DNA of 64,000 nt, from positions 50,919-114,918 of the forward strand of contig CAZPAV010000002.1 in the NCBI GenBank assembly GCA_964584755.1, written 5' to 3'. Position numbers and translations under genes: made by a program. The stretch is from CAZPAV01 sp964584755 (lineage in GTDB: Bacteria; Actinomycetota; Acidimicrobiia; Spongiisociales; UBA5794). Below the pieces are notes generated by a model. It was given only the letters and a program-made list of their open reading frames with translations. It did not search any database and had not been told where the DNA came from. Shown in pieces: positions 25,749 through 34,620 of this stretch (within the stretch, counting starts at the first letter, position 1; each line of letters begins with the position of its first letter).

Positions 25749-26968
25749 CGCCCTCTCCACACGAGATAGGCGCGTCGCGCCCGCCGCACCACGCCACCGA
25801 GACGCCGGTGCTCGCCACGCTCGAGCCGCCTCCGCATGCTCCGGCGCGCGCGTCGCGTCTCCTCGAGCCGGGCGGCGACGGCCACGGCGAGATCCTCGCG
25901 TCCCGCGGTCCGCAGGGGCTCGAAGAGGTGCTCGTAGTAGATGGCGACGTCGTCGGCGATGTGGAGGCGGGCGATCTCGGCGGCGTCGAGGGAGCGCCGG
26001 GGGAAGGCCCCCACGTCGCCGAGGGCGCCGAGGGCGGCGAGCTCGAGCCGGGTCCGGAGGCACTTCTCGCACTCGCCGCAGTTCACGAAGCCCGCGGGAT
26101 GACCGGCGGAGTGGAGGCAGACGCGGAACCGGTCGCGTGCCGCGGGCCACGCCACCACGAGAGCCACCTTCTCGAGCCGATGCCCGCCGCGGCGATCGTG
26201 GACGACCTCGACGGCCCCTCCGCCGTAGTGCGGATCGAGGTCCTCGTGCGAGCCCCAAGGGACGGGGTGCTTCCGGTCGCCACCGCTGGCGATCCGCACT
26301 CGCGCGGCGCGACCGCCCAGGGCGTGACCGATGGCGGCGAGAAAGGCGCCGTGGAGGTACCGGAGGAAGAAGGTGTTCGTCGGCTCCATCCGGCGCAGGT
26401 TCGTCGTCACGGGGAGGAGCGGCAGCTCGACGTCGGCGGCGATGGCGGTGAGATCGGACCAGTAGCGCGACCCGGGGACCATCGGGAACGGATCGAACCC
26501 GTCGGCGACGACCCATGCCTCGCAGATCGCGCCGGCAGTGCTCGCCGGTCGTTCCCGCCGGTCGACACGCACGACCGCGAGCGAGTCGATCCCCCCGGAG
26601 AGGAAGGCCGCCACCCGCGTCGTCTCGGCGACCCGGGGCCGGGCGCCGACCTCCCCCTCGATCGCGACGGGCGGTGCCTGGCGCCACCAGTCGGCGAGGA
26701 GCGCCATGGCCCGGGTCGTGCCCGCGACGGTGCGCGGGTCGAGCACGCCCTCCACCTGGATCCGCCGCTCCCGGTGGTACATCGCCACCAGCGCGCCGGT
26801 CACGAGGAAGGCCTCGGGCGCGGCGCGGAGATCGGCGGCGACGTCGACGGGGACGGCGATCCACACGTCCATCCGGCGACCCTTGCGGCCACCACGCTCC
26901 CACAGCACCGTGGCCGCCACCGCGGCACGTTCCCCCCGATCCTCCCGCCGCAGGTCGACGATCCTCAC
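25745..26968 (-). CDS. PP-loop ATP pyrophosphatase-like protein with CxxCxxC cluster
   Basis: A 407-residue protein of unknown function. Residues 1-115 form a beta-rich N-terminal domain. Then comes a PP-loop, SGGIDS at 124-129, which binds ATP in N-type pyrophosphatases such as asparagine synthetase and QueC. A later motif NCGECEKCLRT places Cys297, Cys300 and Cys303 together, likely a metal site. The family chemistry would be adenylation of a carbonyl or carboxylate followed by attack of a nitrogen or sulfur nucleophile. The GTG at 26968 overlaps the asparagine-synthetase-like stop and its own stop overlaps the flippase start. WbpG-type sugar amidotransferases also use a PP-loop, but the rest does not match them. 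Confidence 0.75.
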   Translation of the reverse strand: MRIVDLRREDRGERAAVAATVLWERGGRKGRRMDVWIAVPVDVAADLRAAPEAFLVTGALVAMYHRERRIQVEGVLDPRTVAGTTRAMALLADWWRQAPPVAIEGEVGARPRVAETTRVAAFLSGGIDSLAVVRVDRRERPASTAGAICEAWVVADGFDPFPMVPGSRYWSDLTAIAADVELPLLPVTTNLRRMEPTNTFFLRYLHGAFLAAIGHALGGRAARVRIASGGDRKHPVPWGSHEDLDPHYGGGAVEVVHDRRGGHRLEKVALVVAWPAARDRFRVCLHSAGHPAGFVNCGECEKCLRTRLELAALGALGDVGAFPRRSLDAAEIARLHIADDVAIYYEHLFEPLRTAGREDLAVAVAARLEETRRARRSMRRRLERGEHRRLGGVVRRARRAYLVWRGR

Positions 26969-28755
26969 CGGGGCCGCTCCCGACGAGCCGCCGGGGAGGA
27001 GAGGATCCGTTGCCACGTGACGACGAGCAGGACCGTCCACAGCAGCCAGGTCCGGTCGGCGCCGGCGTCGTGCTCCTCGAGGGCCCGGGCCACGACCTCG
27101 GGACGGAACGGCGTGGCCGCGAGCGCGTCGGCGGTGAGCCGCTCGGCGAGAATCCCCCGCAGGGGTCCCCGCAGCCAGACGGACAGCGGGAGGCGCTGCG
27201 GGAACTTGGGGCGCTCCGCCAGCTCGGGACCCACGAGGCGGGCGGCGTAGCGGCGGAGCTCCTCCTTGGCGGGTCCGGGCCGCGGCGAGGCGGCGAAGAA
27301 CCCGGCGAGCTCGGCGTCGACGAACGGCGACCGCACCGCGACCGCGGCGGCCCGTCCCCAACGGTGGTTCCACCACAGCAGATGCTCCGGCCAGTCGAAC
27401 CGGGCGGCGAGGTGTGCGTACGCGTCGGCTCGGCTCGCCCCGGGGACCTCGTCGAGCGCGGCGGCGAGCAGTCCGACGGCGGCCGCCCGGCCCCGAACTG
27501 CCGCGTCCGGATCCCGGTAGAGCTCGAGCCGGACCGCGTCCCGCAGGATCGTGTTCGGGGCGGCGTCGTAGAAGACGTCCCCGAGCGGCGCCGCGGCGAG
27601 CCGGGCCAGCGTTCGTGCCCGCCGCGTCACCCCCCGCCGGGGCGCTCCCGCCGTGATCGCCCGCAGGACGGGGCGCAACGGGCCCCGGTGGAGGGCGAAG
27701 CCGCGCCGCTCCTTCGCGGTGAGGTACCAACCGTCCGTGCACACTCCGGAGAGCGCGACCCGGATCCCGGCGGTGGCGAGCGGGGCGAGGCGGGCGCTGT
27801 GCACCCCGTAGCTGAACGGCTCCTCGTACGCCGCCACGAGGTCGTCGAGTTGGGTGGCCAGCCACTCCGGCCCGATGACGATCTCCTCGAAGGGGACGCC
27901 GAGGTGCGACGCCAGGGGACGGGCGCGGGAGCCTTCGTTCATGGGGCCCTCGTACCCGTCGTAACGGAAGGTGAACGCGGCGACGTCTGCGCCGTGGACG
28001 ACTCGTGCGACCGCGAGGAGGAGACCCGAGTCGATGCCGCCCGACAGCAGCACCGCGGTGGTCCCGGCGGGATCGAGACGCTCCCCCACCGCCGCCTCGA
28101 GCAACCGGCCGATGCGCTCGACCCGCTCCTGCGCCGGGAGCGGGCCGACCGTCCCCCATGGCAGCGGCTCGGTGAGGACCAGTTCGGTGCCGGTCGCGTC
28201 GATCCGGAGCGCATACCCCGGCGGGACCTTCCGCACCGTGGCGAGCATCGTGAGGGGGGCGAAGAGGTACCCACAGGCGAGGTAGCAGTCGAGGGCCACG
28301 GGATCGAGCTCCCGGGGAACGCCGACCCCGAGGAGCGAGGCGATGTCGGGCGCCCACCACCGGCTCTCCCGCAGCGAAGCGTGGAACACCGGTGGGATCC
28401 CGGTGCGATGTCGCAGGAGCCAGAGGCGTCCCGCCGGGGCATCCCACACGGTCGTCGCGGCGGTACCGTCGAGACGGGCGACGCCGGAGACTCCGCTCCG
28501 CCGGAAGGCGTCGAGCGCCCGCCGGGCGGGATCTCCCGAGCCGACGAGACGACCGTCGACGAGCACGAAGGATCCGTCGTCGTCCTGGGCCACGGTGAGG
28601 TCGGGCTCCGGAGCCACTCGGAGGGCGACCTCCGTGTCGCCGGCCGCCGCCCGCAACGTCCTCCCCGGCAGGCTCTGCGCGTCGAGCCGCTCGGCCGACC
28701 CCCGCGGCCCACCGACGCCGAGGTAGCGGAACGCGGGGAACCGGGGTGTGGTCAC
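26965..28755 (-). CDS. Asparagine-synthetase-like protein without glutaminase cysteine
   Basis: A 596-residue protein with the two-domain plan of AsnB. The N-terminal Ntn-like domain lacks Cys2: the sequence starts VTTPRFPAF, so glutamine cannot be the amide source by the usual route. The synthetase domain has the PP-loop SGGIDS at 238-243 and YEEPF, but the usual SGDGGDELFGGY is changed to SGVCTDGWYL. Such proteins make amides or beta-lactams in natural-product and O-antigen clusters, often with free ammonia or an amine. Coupled on both sides by GTGA to a GT2 gene and the PP-loop gene. Confidence 0.82.
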   Translation of the reverse strand: MTTPRFPAFRYLGVGGPRGSAERLDAQSLPGRTLRAAAGDTEVALRVAPEPDLTVAQDDDGSFVLVDGRLVGSGDPARRALDAFRRSGVSGVARLDGTAATTVWDAPAGRLWLLRHRTGIPPVFHASLRESRWWAPDIASLLGVGVPRELDPVALDCYLACGYLFAPLTMLATVRKVPPGYALRIDATGTELVLTEPLPWGTVGPLPAQERVERIGRLLEAAVGERLDPAGTTAVLLSGGIDSGLLLAVARVVHGADVAAFTFRYDGYEGPMNEGSRARPLASHLGVPFEEIVIGPEWLATQLDDLVAAYEEPFSYGVHSARLAPLATAGIRVALSGVCTDGWYLTAKERRGFALHRGPLRPVLRAITAGAPRRGVTRRARTLARLAAAPLGDVFYDAAPNTILRDAVRLELYRDPDAAVRGRAAAVGLLAAALDEVPGASRADAYAHLAARFDWPEHLLWWNHRWGRAAAVAVRSPFVDAELAGFFAASPRPGPAKEELRRYAARLVGPELAERPKFPQRLPLSVWLRGPLRGILAERLTADALAATPFRPEVVARALEEHDAGADRTWLLWTVLLVVTWQRILSSPAARRERPR

Positions 28756-29678
28756 GGGGCGACCATCCGGTCCTCCCGGGTGAGGGCGGGAGGGAACCGG
28801 TGCTCGTGGAGGGAGGGGCCCTCCCGGAACACGAGGGGGAGGAACGTCTTCAACCGGAACGGCTGGTGTCGCAGACCGACGATGCGAGCCAGGTAGACGA
28901 ACACCCGCGCCGCCTTCCCGTGCCAGATCCGGTAGTACACGGCACGGCCGGAGACCTGGCGGAGCCCGCGGGCGTCCTCGTCGTACTCGCGAGCGGTGGC
29001 GACGCCTCCGACGTGGACGCACGTCGCGTCGGGAACGGTGAGGCGGCGCAGCCCCAGGGCGTGGAGACGCCGTCCCAGGTCGATGTCCTCCCCGTAGAGG
29101 AAGAACGCCTCGTTGAACCCGCCGGCGCGACGCAGGAGCTCGGTGGGACTGAGGAGACAGGCCCCCACCAGCCAGGCGGCCTCCGCCGGCTCCCCGGAGG
29201 AGGCGGGTCCCGGCGCTCCCCGCTGTCTCCGCGGGGAGAGGAGCCGTGCGATCTCGGCCCGGGGACCCGGGAAGACGAACCGGGCCGAGGGCATGGGACG
29301 TCCGGCGGGATCCACGATCCGGGGACCCACGAGCCCGACGTCGGGGTTCGACGCCAGGACCGCGATGAGTCGATCCACCGATCGGGCGTCGATGCGGGCG
29401 TCGTCGTTCATGATGAGGGCGTACCGCCCCGCGGCGACGCGCAGCCCGGCGTTGACGGCCCGGGCGTATCCGACGTTCTCCGCGTTGGCGATCACCCGAC
29501 CTCGGCCGATGACGGCCGCGGCGGCCCGGTCGGTGCCGTCGCCCGAGGCGTTGTCCACGACGACGATCTCGCTCCGCAGGTGTCCGAGCGCGGTCTCCAG
29601 CGCGGCGACGGTGGCCGCGATGGTCTCCGCGGAGCGGTAGGCGACGACGATCGCCGTGATGTCGAGTGGCGCCGTCAC
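28752..29678 (-). CDS. Family 2 glycosyltransferase (rhamnosyltransferase-like)
   Basis: A 308-residue GT-A enzyme with ITAIVVAYRSAETI, VVVDNASGDGT, NVGYARAVNAGLR, the metal motif MNDDARI and GFNEAFFLYGEDIDLGRR. These match the RfbN/WbbL-like rhamnosyltransferase group, which would suit a product of the neighbouring rmlA/rmlC genes. It should act at the cytosolic membrane face on an undecaprenyl-linked chain. The GTG at 29678 overlaps the SAF-dehydrogenase stop; the end overlaps the next gene by GTGA. The exact sugar is not predictable. Confidence 0.9.
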   Translation of the reverse strand: MTAPLDITAIVVAYRSAETIAATVAALETALGHLRSEIVVVDNASGDGTDRAAAAVIGRGRVIANAENVGYARAVNAGLRVAAGRYALIMNDDARIDARSVDRLIAVLASNPDVGLVGPRIVDPAGRPMPSARFVFPGPRAEIARLLSPRRQRGAPGPASSGEPAEAAWLVGACLLSPTELLRRAGGFNEAFFLYGEDIDLGRRLHALGLRRLTVPDATCVHVGGVATAREYDEDARGLRQVSGRAVYYRIWHGKAARVFVYLARIVGLRHQPFRLKTFLPLVFREGPSLHEHRFPPALTREDRMVAP

Positions 29679-30832
29679 CGTTCCTCCCCGACCTCGAGAT
29701 CGGTGAGGATCCTCCGCCACGCGGCGACGGCGAGCCGCTCCGGGAGCTCGACGTCGGCGACGGTGAGGACCGCCCCCCGCTCGACGGATCGCACGATCGT
29801 CGCGTCCTGGAGGAGGCCGATGGGGACGTGGTCGGGGACCTCCCGGATCCGCCGGGCCTCACCCCGTACGTCGAAGCTCCCGATCCCCTGGGCGATGCGG
29901 GTGCCCGGGGCGAGGTCGCGCTTGGCCACGGCGACGACCGAGATCTCCGGGTGGGCCGAGTTGTCGAGGAGTCCCCGGCCTTCCTCGACGACGCGGCGGA
30001 TGGTCTTCATGATCTCGAGATGCACGAAGATGTTGTTCCTCACGAGGGTGTAGTAGGGCCCGGGACCGAGCTTGAGGTACTCGAGCGCCGGTGCCTGGGC
30101 GGCGTCGTGCTCGGCGACGATGAACACGCCGTGGGGAAGCGACCGGGAGAGGACGTACTCGGCGATGGGTCGACCGAGGTCCCTCGCCCGGCGCCCCAGC
30201 TCGGCGGAGGCCGATCCCAGATCGTCCTCGGCGAGACCCACCATGCCCGGCGCGGCCACGGTGGCCCCCAGGCCGTTCGCCACGAGTGCCTGCTCGATCT
30301 GGACCTTCGTCCCGTCCGTGAAGGACGTCACCATCGGCAGGCTGATGCCCTGGCGCGCCCCCCAGTACTCCATCTCCTCCGGCGTGGGGTCGAGGTTGAG
30401 GAAGCCCTTCATGTTCCCGTAGACGAGCGGTCGGAAGCCGAGCGTCCGTGCCTCCTCGGCGAGGGCGGCCTCGCATCCGGGCTGGTCTCCCTCGGCCTCC
30501 GTCACGAGACCCCGCCCCACGAAGTACGAGCCGGCGGTGACGTGGAACTCGGCGTTCATGGTCACCACGGGTAAGCCTCGTGCCACGGCCTCCTCCACGA
30601 CGTCGGTGGCGTGCAGGGGGTCGCCGCTGCACTCGAGGAGGACGTCGGAGGCATCGAGTACCGCAGCGAGGTCCCGGGTGACGAGATCACCGGCCGGATG
30701 GACGCAGGTGGTCGGGTCCCGGCGGGTGAGCACCGCGCCGATCCGGTACCCGGGGTGGTGGGGCACGGTCAGCGCGAAGTGGCGGGAGACGAATCCGGTC
30801 CCCACGATCCCGATGCGAACGTCCTCGGCCAT
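29675..30832 (-). CDS. NAD(P)-dependent dehydrogenase with C-terminal SAF domain
   Basis: A 385-residue protein. Residues 5-130 form a Rossmann fold with GIVGTGFVSRHFA and ECSGDP, related to homoserine dehydrogenases. The middle contains GNMKGFLNLDPTPEEM and FTDGTKVQIEQ. Residues about 290-365 form a SAF (antifreeze-like) domain, VAKRDLAPGTRIAQGIGSFDVRG. Members occur in surface-glycan and sialic-acid-like clusters; the substrate is not known. The ATG at 30832 has GAGGAGG upstream. It lies 9 bases after rmlA and is coupled to the GT2 gene. Confidence 0.8.
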   Translation of the reverse strand: MAEDVRIGIVGTGFVSRHFALTVPHHPGYRIGAVLTRRDPTTCVHPAGDLVTRDLAAVLDASDVLLECSGDPLHATDVVEEAVARGLPVVTMNAEFHVTAGSYFVGRGLVTEAEGDQPGCEAALAEEARTLGFRPLVYGNMKGFLNLDPTPEEMEYWGARQGISLPMVTSFTDGTKVQIEQALVANGLGATVAAPGMVGLAEDDLGSASAELGRRARDLGRPIAEYVLSRSLPHGVFIVAEHDAAQAPALEYLKLGPGPYYTLVRNNIFVHLEIMKTIRRVVEEGRGLLDNSAHPEISVVAVAKRDLAPGTRIAQGIGSFDVRGEARRIREVPDHVPIGLLQDATIVRSVERGAVLTVADVELPERLAVAAWRRILTDLEVGEER

Positions 30833-30841
30833 GGAACCTCC

Positions 30842-31738
30842 TCACCCGGCCGGCCCGAAGCCGCCCTCGGGCTCCTCGTCGAGCAGTTCGAGCAGGTAGT
30901 CGCCGTAGCCGGAGCCCTGCAGCGCCTTGGCGCTACGCCGGAGCTGCTCGGCGTCGATCCACCCCATGCGCCAGGCGATCTCCTCCGGGACCGAGATCTT
31001 CAACCCCTGGCGGGCCTCGATCACCTGAACGAAGTTCCCCGCCTCGAGGAGGGCGTCCATCGTGCCGGTGTCCATCCAGGCCGAGCCCCGTCCCAGCAGC
31101 TCCACCCGGAGCTTGCCTCGGGCGAGGTACTCGCGGTTGACGTCGGTGATCTCGAGCTCGCCCCGAGCCGACGGGGTGAGGCCGCGGGCGATGTCGACGA
31201 CGTTCCCGTCGTAGAAGTACAGGCCGGTCACCGCGTAGCTCGACTCGGGTCGCCGGGGCTTCTCCTCGATCTTCCGGGGACGTCCGTCGTCGTCGAAGGA
31301 GACCACGCCGTACCGCTCCGGATGCCGGACCCGGTAGGCGAAGACGACGGCCCCGTCCTGGAGTCGGGCCGCCTCCTGGAGCCGTCGCCGGAGTCCGAAC
31401 GCGAAGAAGAGGTTGTCGCCGAGGACGAGCGCCACGGGAGCCCCGTCGATGAACTCAGCCCCGAGGAGGAAGGCGTCGGCGAGACCGCGCGGCCGGTCCT
31501 GGACGGCGTAGCGGAGCCGGATGCCCCACTGCGAGCCGTCGCCGAGGAGCCTCCGGAAGGCCGCGGCGTGCTCGGGCGCGGTGATCACGAGGATGTCCCG
31601 AATGCCGGCGAGCATGAGCGTCCCGAGCGGGTAGTACACCATCGGCTTGTCGTACACGGGCAGGAGCTGCTTCGAGACCCCGCGGGTCACCGGGTACAGC
31701 CGCGTACCGTGCCCACCGGCGAGGACGATCCCTTTCAT
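30842..31738 (-). CDS. rmlA: Glucose-1-phosphate thymidylyltransferase
   Basis: Makes dTDP-glucose from glucose-1-phosphate and dTTP, the first step to dTDP-6-deoxy sugars. The 298-residue protein opens with GIVLAGGHGTRLYPVTRGVSKQLLPVYDKPM in near-canonical form and has LVLGDNLFF, EEKPRRPESSYAVTGLYFYD and GSAWMDTGT. The ATG at 31738 overlaps the upstream FAD-oxidoreductase stop (ATGA). RmlC is three genes upstream, but RmlB and RmlD are not in the window. Confidence 0.95.
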   Translation of the reverse strand: MKGIVLAGGHGTRLYPVTRGVSKQLLPVYDKPMVYYPLGTLMLAGIRDILVITAPEHAAAFRRLLGDGSQWGIRLRYAVQDRPRGLADAFLLGAEFIDGAPVALVLGDNLFFAFGLRRRLQEAARLQDGAVVFAYRVRHPERYGVVSFDDDGRPRKIEEKPRRPESSYAVTGLYFYDGNVVDIARGLTPSARGELEITDVNREYLARGKLRVELLGRGSAWMDTGTMDALLEAGNFVQVIEARQGLKISVPEEIAWRMGWIDAEQLRRSAKALQGSGYGDYLLELLDEEPEGGFGPAG

Positions 31739-32958
31739 GCCGCGTCCCCCTGGAGATCCCCGGCCTCGTCGGGGAGGAGTCGAGCGATCCGCTCCCCGAT
31801 GGCGAGCGAGGCCGTCGCCGCGGGCGAGGGCGCGTTGAGGACGTGGACCGTCCGCTCCCCGCGGAGGATCACGAAGTCGTCGACGAGGCTGCCGTCCTCC
31901 GCCAGTGCCTGGGCCCGCACCCCGCTGCGCCCTCGGCGCAGATCGCGGGCACGGATGCCGGGAACGAGCCGGCGCACCGCGTGCGCGTACGCCGGACGCG
32001 ACCAGGAACGGAGCATCTCCGTCGTGCCGCTCCGCCACGACCCACGAGCCAGACGCCGGAAACCGCGGAACCGAAGCATCTCGGCGAGATCACGCGGTGA
32101 GACCCGGCTCCAGCGGTACCCCTCCCGCGAGAACGCGGGAACCGCGTTCGGACCCGCCTCGACGGTCCCGGCGAACGTCGGCGTGAGGTGCACCCCGAGG
32201 AAGGGGAACCGGGGATCCGGAACCGGGTACACCATGCCGTCGATCCCCGCCGCCGCGGCGGGGTCGATCGTGTAGTACTCGCCGCGGAAGGGGACGATCT
32301 GCACGGGCGGCTCCTCTCCGGAGGTCCTGGCGATCCGATCGGCGTACACGCCCGCGCAGTTGAGGAGGAACCCTGCGGTCACCGTCCCCGAGGGCGTCCG
32401 CAGCCGCACGCTTCGGCGGGTCGGCGTGACGTCCTCGACGGGCTCGGCGACACGAACCACGACCCCATGGTCGCGTACCTCGGCCGCCATGGCCAGGGTC
32501 ACCGCCCGAAAATCCACGATGGCCGCGTCGGGGAGGTACAGGCCGGCGACCCCCGCCACCCGCGGTGCCACCCGTGCCAGGCCGGCGCGGTCGAGTCCGA
32601 CCAGCGCGGGAACGCCGTTGGCCCGTCCCCGACGCTCGAGCTCGGCGAGCGGCGCCAGCTCCTCGTCGGTGGCGGCGACGATGAGCTTGCCGACGGTCCG
32701 GACGGGGAGGGATCGTTCCGCCACGTAGCGACGCAGACGTGCCGCGCCCTCGACGCAGAGGGCGGCCTTCACCGAGCCCGGCCGGTAGTAGACGCCCGAG
32801 TGCACCACGCCGCTGTTGTGGCCGGTCTGCGCGGCGCCGATCCGGGCCCGCTCCAGGACGACGATCCGAAGCCCGGGGTGGCGCCGCACCAGGGCGCGGG
32901 TCGCGGCGAGACCCACGATGCCCGCACCCACCACCGCGACGTCGTACCTCATCGCCAT
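31735..32958 (-). CDS. L-2-hydroxyglutarate-oxidase-like FAD oxidoreductase
   Basis: A 407-residue flavoprotein with an N-terminal dinucleotide fold (VVGAGIVGLA) and the hallmark HNSGVVHSGVYYRPGS of LhgO enzymes, followed by GKLIVAA, the PFRGEYY segment and a C-terminal FNLN-like VHVLNAPSPAATASL. LhgO oxidises L-2-hydroxyglutarate to 2-oxoglutarate with quinone. Its place inside a glycan operon, coupled to rmlA, suggests a related 2-hydroxy acid or sugar-linked substrate instead. The start at 32958 may also be the in-frame ATG two codons later. Confidence 0.82.
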   Translation of the reverse strand: MAMRYDVAVVGAGIVGLAATRALVRRHPGLRIVVLERARIGAAQTGHNSGVVHSGVYYRPGSVKAALCVEGAARLRRYVAERSLPVRTVGKLIVAATDEELAPLAELERRGRANGVPALVGLDRAGLARVAPRVAGVAGLYLPDAAIVDFRAVTLAMAAEVRDHGVVVRVAEPVEDVTPTRRSVRLRTPSGTVTAGFLLNCAGVYADRIARTSGEEPPVQIVPFRGEYYTIDPAAAAGIDGMVYPVPDPRFPFLGVHLTPTFAGTVEAGPNAVPAFSREGYRWSRVSPRDLAEMLRFRGFRRLARGSWRSGTTEMLRSWSRPAYAHAVRRLVPGIRARDLRRGRSGVRAQALAEDGSLVDDFVILRGERTVHVLNAPSPAATASLAIGERIARLLPDEAGDLQGDAA

Positions 32959-32959
32959 C

Positions 32960-33976
32960 TCACAGGATCCGCCCGTCGAGGACGACGGCGTCGATCCGCT
33001 CCTTCCACTCCAACAGTCGGCGGTACCACTCGACGGTCCGGGTGCGCGGTCCGGGCTCCACCGAGCCGTCCTCGAGCGCGGCGCGGATCTCCCCGGCCGC
33101 GTCCTCGGGAGTGTGGTGGGGCGCGAAGTCGAGCACGTCGCGGATCTTCGCGAACGACACCCGATAGGAGCGGCGATCCGGATCGCCGTACCAGTTCTCG
33201 ACGAAGGGGACGCCGGCCGCCTCCGAGACGCGCCGTGCCAGCGGCAGGATCTGGAAGTTCTGTTCGTCGGACCCGACGTTGAAGATCTCTCCGGCGACCC
33301 GCTCCGGTGGCGCGTCGAGCACGGCGAGGAACGCCCGGCAGGTGTCCCGCACGTGCACCATCGGCCGCCACTGCGTCCCGTCCCGGAGGATGGGGATGGC
33401 CCCGTCGCGCAGCGCGCCCAGGGTCATCCCGTTGATGGCGAGATCGAAGCGCATCCGCGGCGAGAGCCCGTACACGGTCGCCTGGCGCAGCGCCGTGACC
33501 GTGAACCCGGCCCCGCCGAGGGCGAGGACCGCCTCCTCGGCCAGCACGTTCGCCTCGGCGTACGTGGTGAGCGGACGCGGTGTGGACGTCTCGTCGAGCA
33601 CGCCGTCCTGGAACCCGTAGACGCTGCAGGAGGACGCCAGCACGTACCGGGCGACTCCGGCCTCCCGGGCGAGTCGGGCCATCCGCGCCCGGCCCCGGAA
33701 GTTGATCGACCGCGTGGCCTCCGGGTCGAGCTCACCGGCGGGATCGTTGGAGATGGCGGCGAGGCCGCACACCGCGTCCACGCCCTCGAGGATCGCCGCG
33801 TCCACCCAGCGGACGTCGCCCCGCACGACGGTGAGCCGGGGATGATCGGCGAGCGGGGCGAGGGTGTCGCCGAAGAAGAACCGGTCGAGGACGACGACCT
33901 CGTCCCCGCGATCGAGCAGTAGCTCGGTGAGCACCGAGCCGATGTAGCCGGCTCCGCCGGTCACGAGCACACGCAT
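32960..33976 (-). CDS. NAD-dependent epimerase/dehydratase with altered YxxxK motif
   Basis: A 338-residue extended SDR. The NAD loop TGGAGYIGS is at 6-14, the catalytic Ser/Thr region SSCSVYG at 115-121, and the expected YxxxK dyad reads YAEAN, Tyr139 and Asn143, so the Lys is replaced. The WRPMVHVRDTCRAFL and FNVGSDEQNFQI segments match sugar-nucleotide epimerases of glycan clusters. Activity may be altered. One base separates its stop from the FAD-oxidoreductase start; a 67-base gap precedes it. Confidence 0.85.
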   Translation of the reverse strand: MRVLVTGGAGYIGSVLTELLLDRGDEVVVLDRFFFGDTLAPLADHPRLTVVRGDVRWVDAAILEGVDAVCGLAAISNDPAGELDPEATRSINFRGRARMARLAREAGVARYVLASSCSVYGFQDGVLDETSTPRPLTTYAEANVLAEEAVLALGGAGFTVTALRQATVYGLSPRMRFDLAINGMTLGALRDGAIPILRDGTQWRPMVHVRDTCRAFLAVLDAPPERVAGEIFNVGSDEQNFQILPLARRVSEAAGVPFVENWYGDPDRRSYRVSFAKIRDVLDFAPHHTPEDAAGEIRAALEDGSVEPGPRTRTVEWYRRLLEWKERIDAVVLDGRIL

Positions 33977-34043
33977 GGGCTCCGCCCCTCTCGTCTCGCC
34001 CCCGAAGGAACCTCCGGCCCTCCGCGGGGTCGCGTCGCGTCCA

Positions 34044-34613
34044 TCATCGGCCCCCGTCCCCGAACACGAAACCGATGTCGGCCGCCTCCAGCGTGGGGAG
34101 TCGCGCGTCGCGGGCCGTCACGACCGGCGCGGCCACCGGCCAGGGGATCGCCAGCGTGGGATCGTTCCAGACGATCCCCGCCTCGGTCGGCGGCGCGTAC
34201 TCGGCGGTCACCCGGTAGACGACGTGCGCCTCGTCGCTGAGGACGCAGTATCCGTGCGCGAACCCCGGCGGCACCCACAAGGACCGCCGGTTCGCCTCGC
34301 CGAGCGTCTTGGCCACCCACCGCCCGAACGTCGGGGAGCCTCGCCGAACGTCGACGGCGACGTCCCAGATCTCCCCCCGGACCACCGTGACGAGCTTTCC
34401 CTGGGCCGCCGGCGGGTTCTGGAAGTGGAGGCCGCGCAGCACGCCTCGTGTCGAGCGGGCCAGGTTGTCCTGGACGAAGGAGACGTCGATGCCGTGGGCG
34501 AGGAGCTCCGAGCGCTTGTACATCTCGGCGAAGTACCCCCGCTCGTCCGGGAAGACCCGGCGCTCGAGGAGCACGACGTCGGGGATCGCCAGGGGCCGGA
34601 GGGTCGACGGCAT
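34044..34613 (-). CDS. rmlC: dTDP-4-dehydrorhamnose 3,5-epimerase family protein
   Basis: A 189-residue cupin with the family pattern: RGYFAEMYKRSEL, QDNLARSTRGVLRGLHFQ with catalytic His63, GKLVTVVRGEIWDVAVDVR and PPGFAHGYCVLSDEAHVVY. It would epimerise C3 and C5 of dTDP-4-keto-6-deoxyglucose. With rmlA in the same operon it implies a dTDP-deoxyhexose, but the 4,6-dehydratase and reductase are not nearby. The ATG at 34613 follows the WecA-like gene by 7 bases. Confidence 0.92.
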   Translation of the reverse strand: MPSTLRPLAIPDVVLLERRVFPDERGYFAEMYKRSELLAHGIDVSFVQDNLARSTRGVLRGLHFQNPPAAQGKLVTVVRGEIWDVAVDVRRGSPTFGRWVAKTLGEANRRSLWVPPGFAHGYCVLSDEAHVVYRVTAEYAPPTEAGIVWNDPTLAIPWPVAAPVVTARDARLPTLEAADIGFVFGDGGR

Positions 34614-34620
34614 GGCGCGC

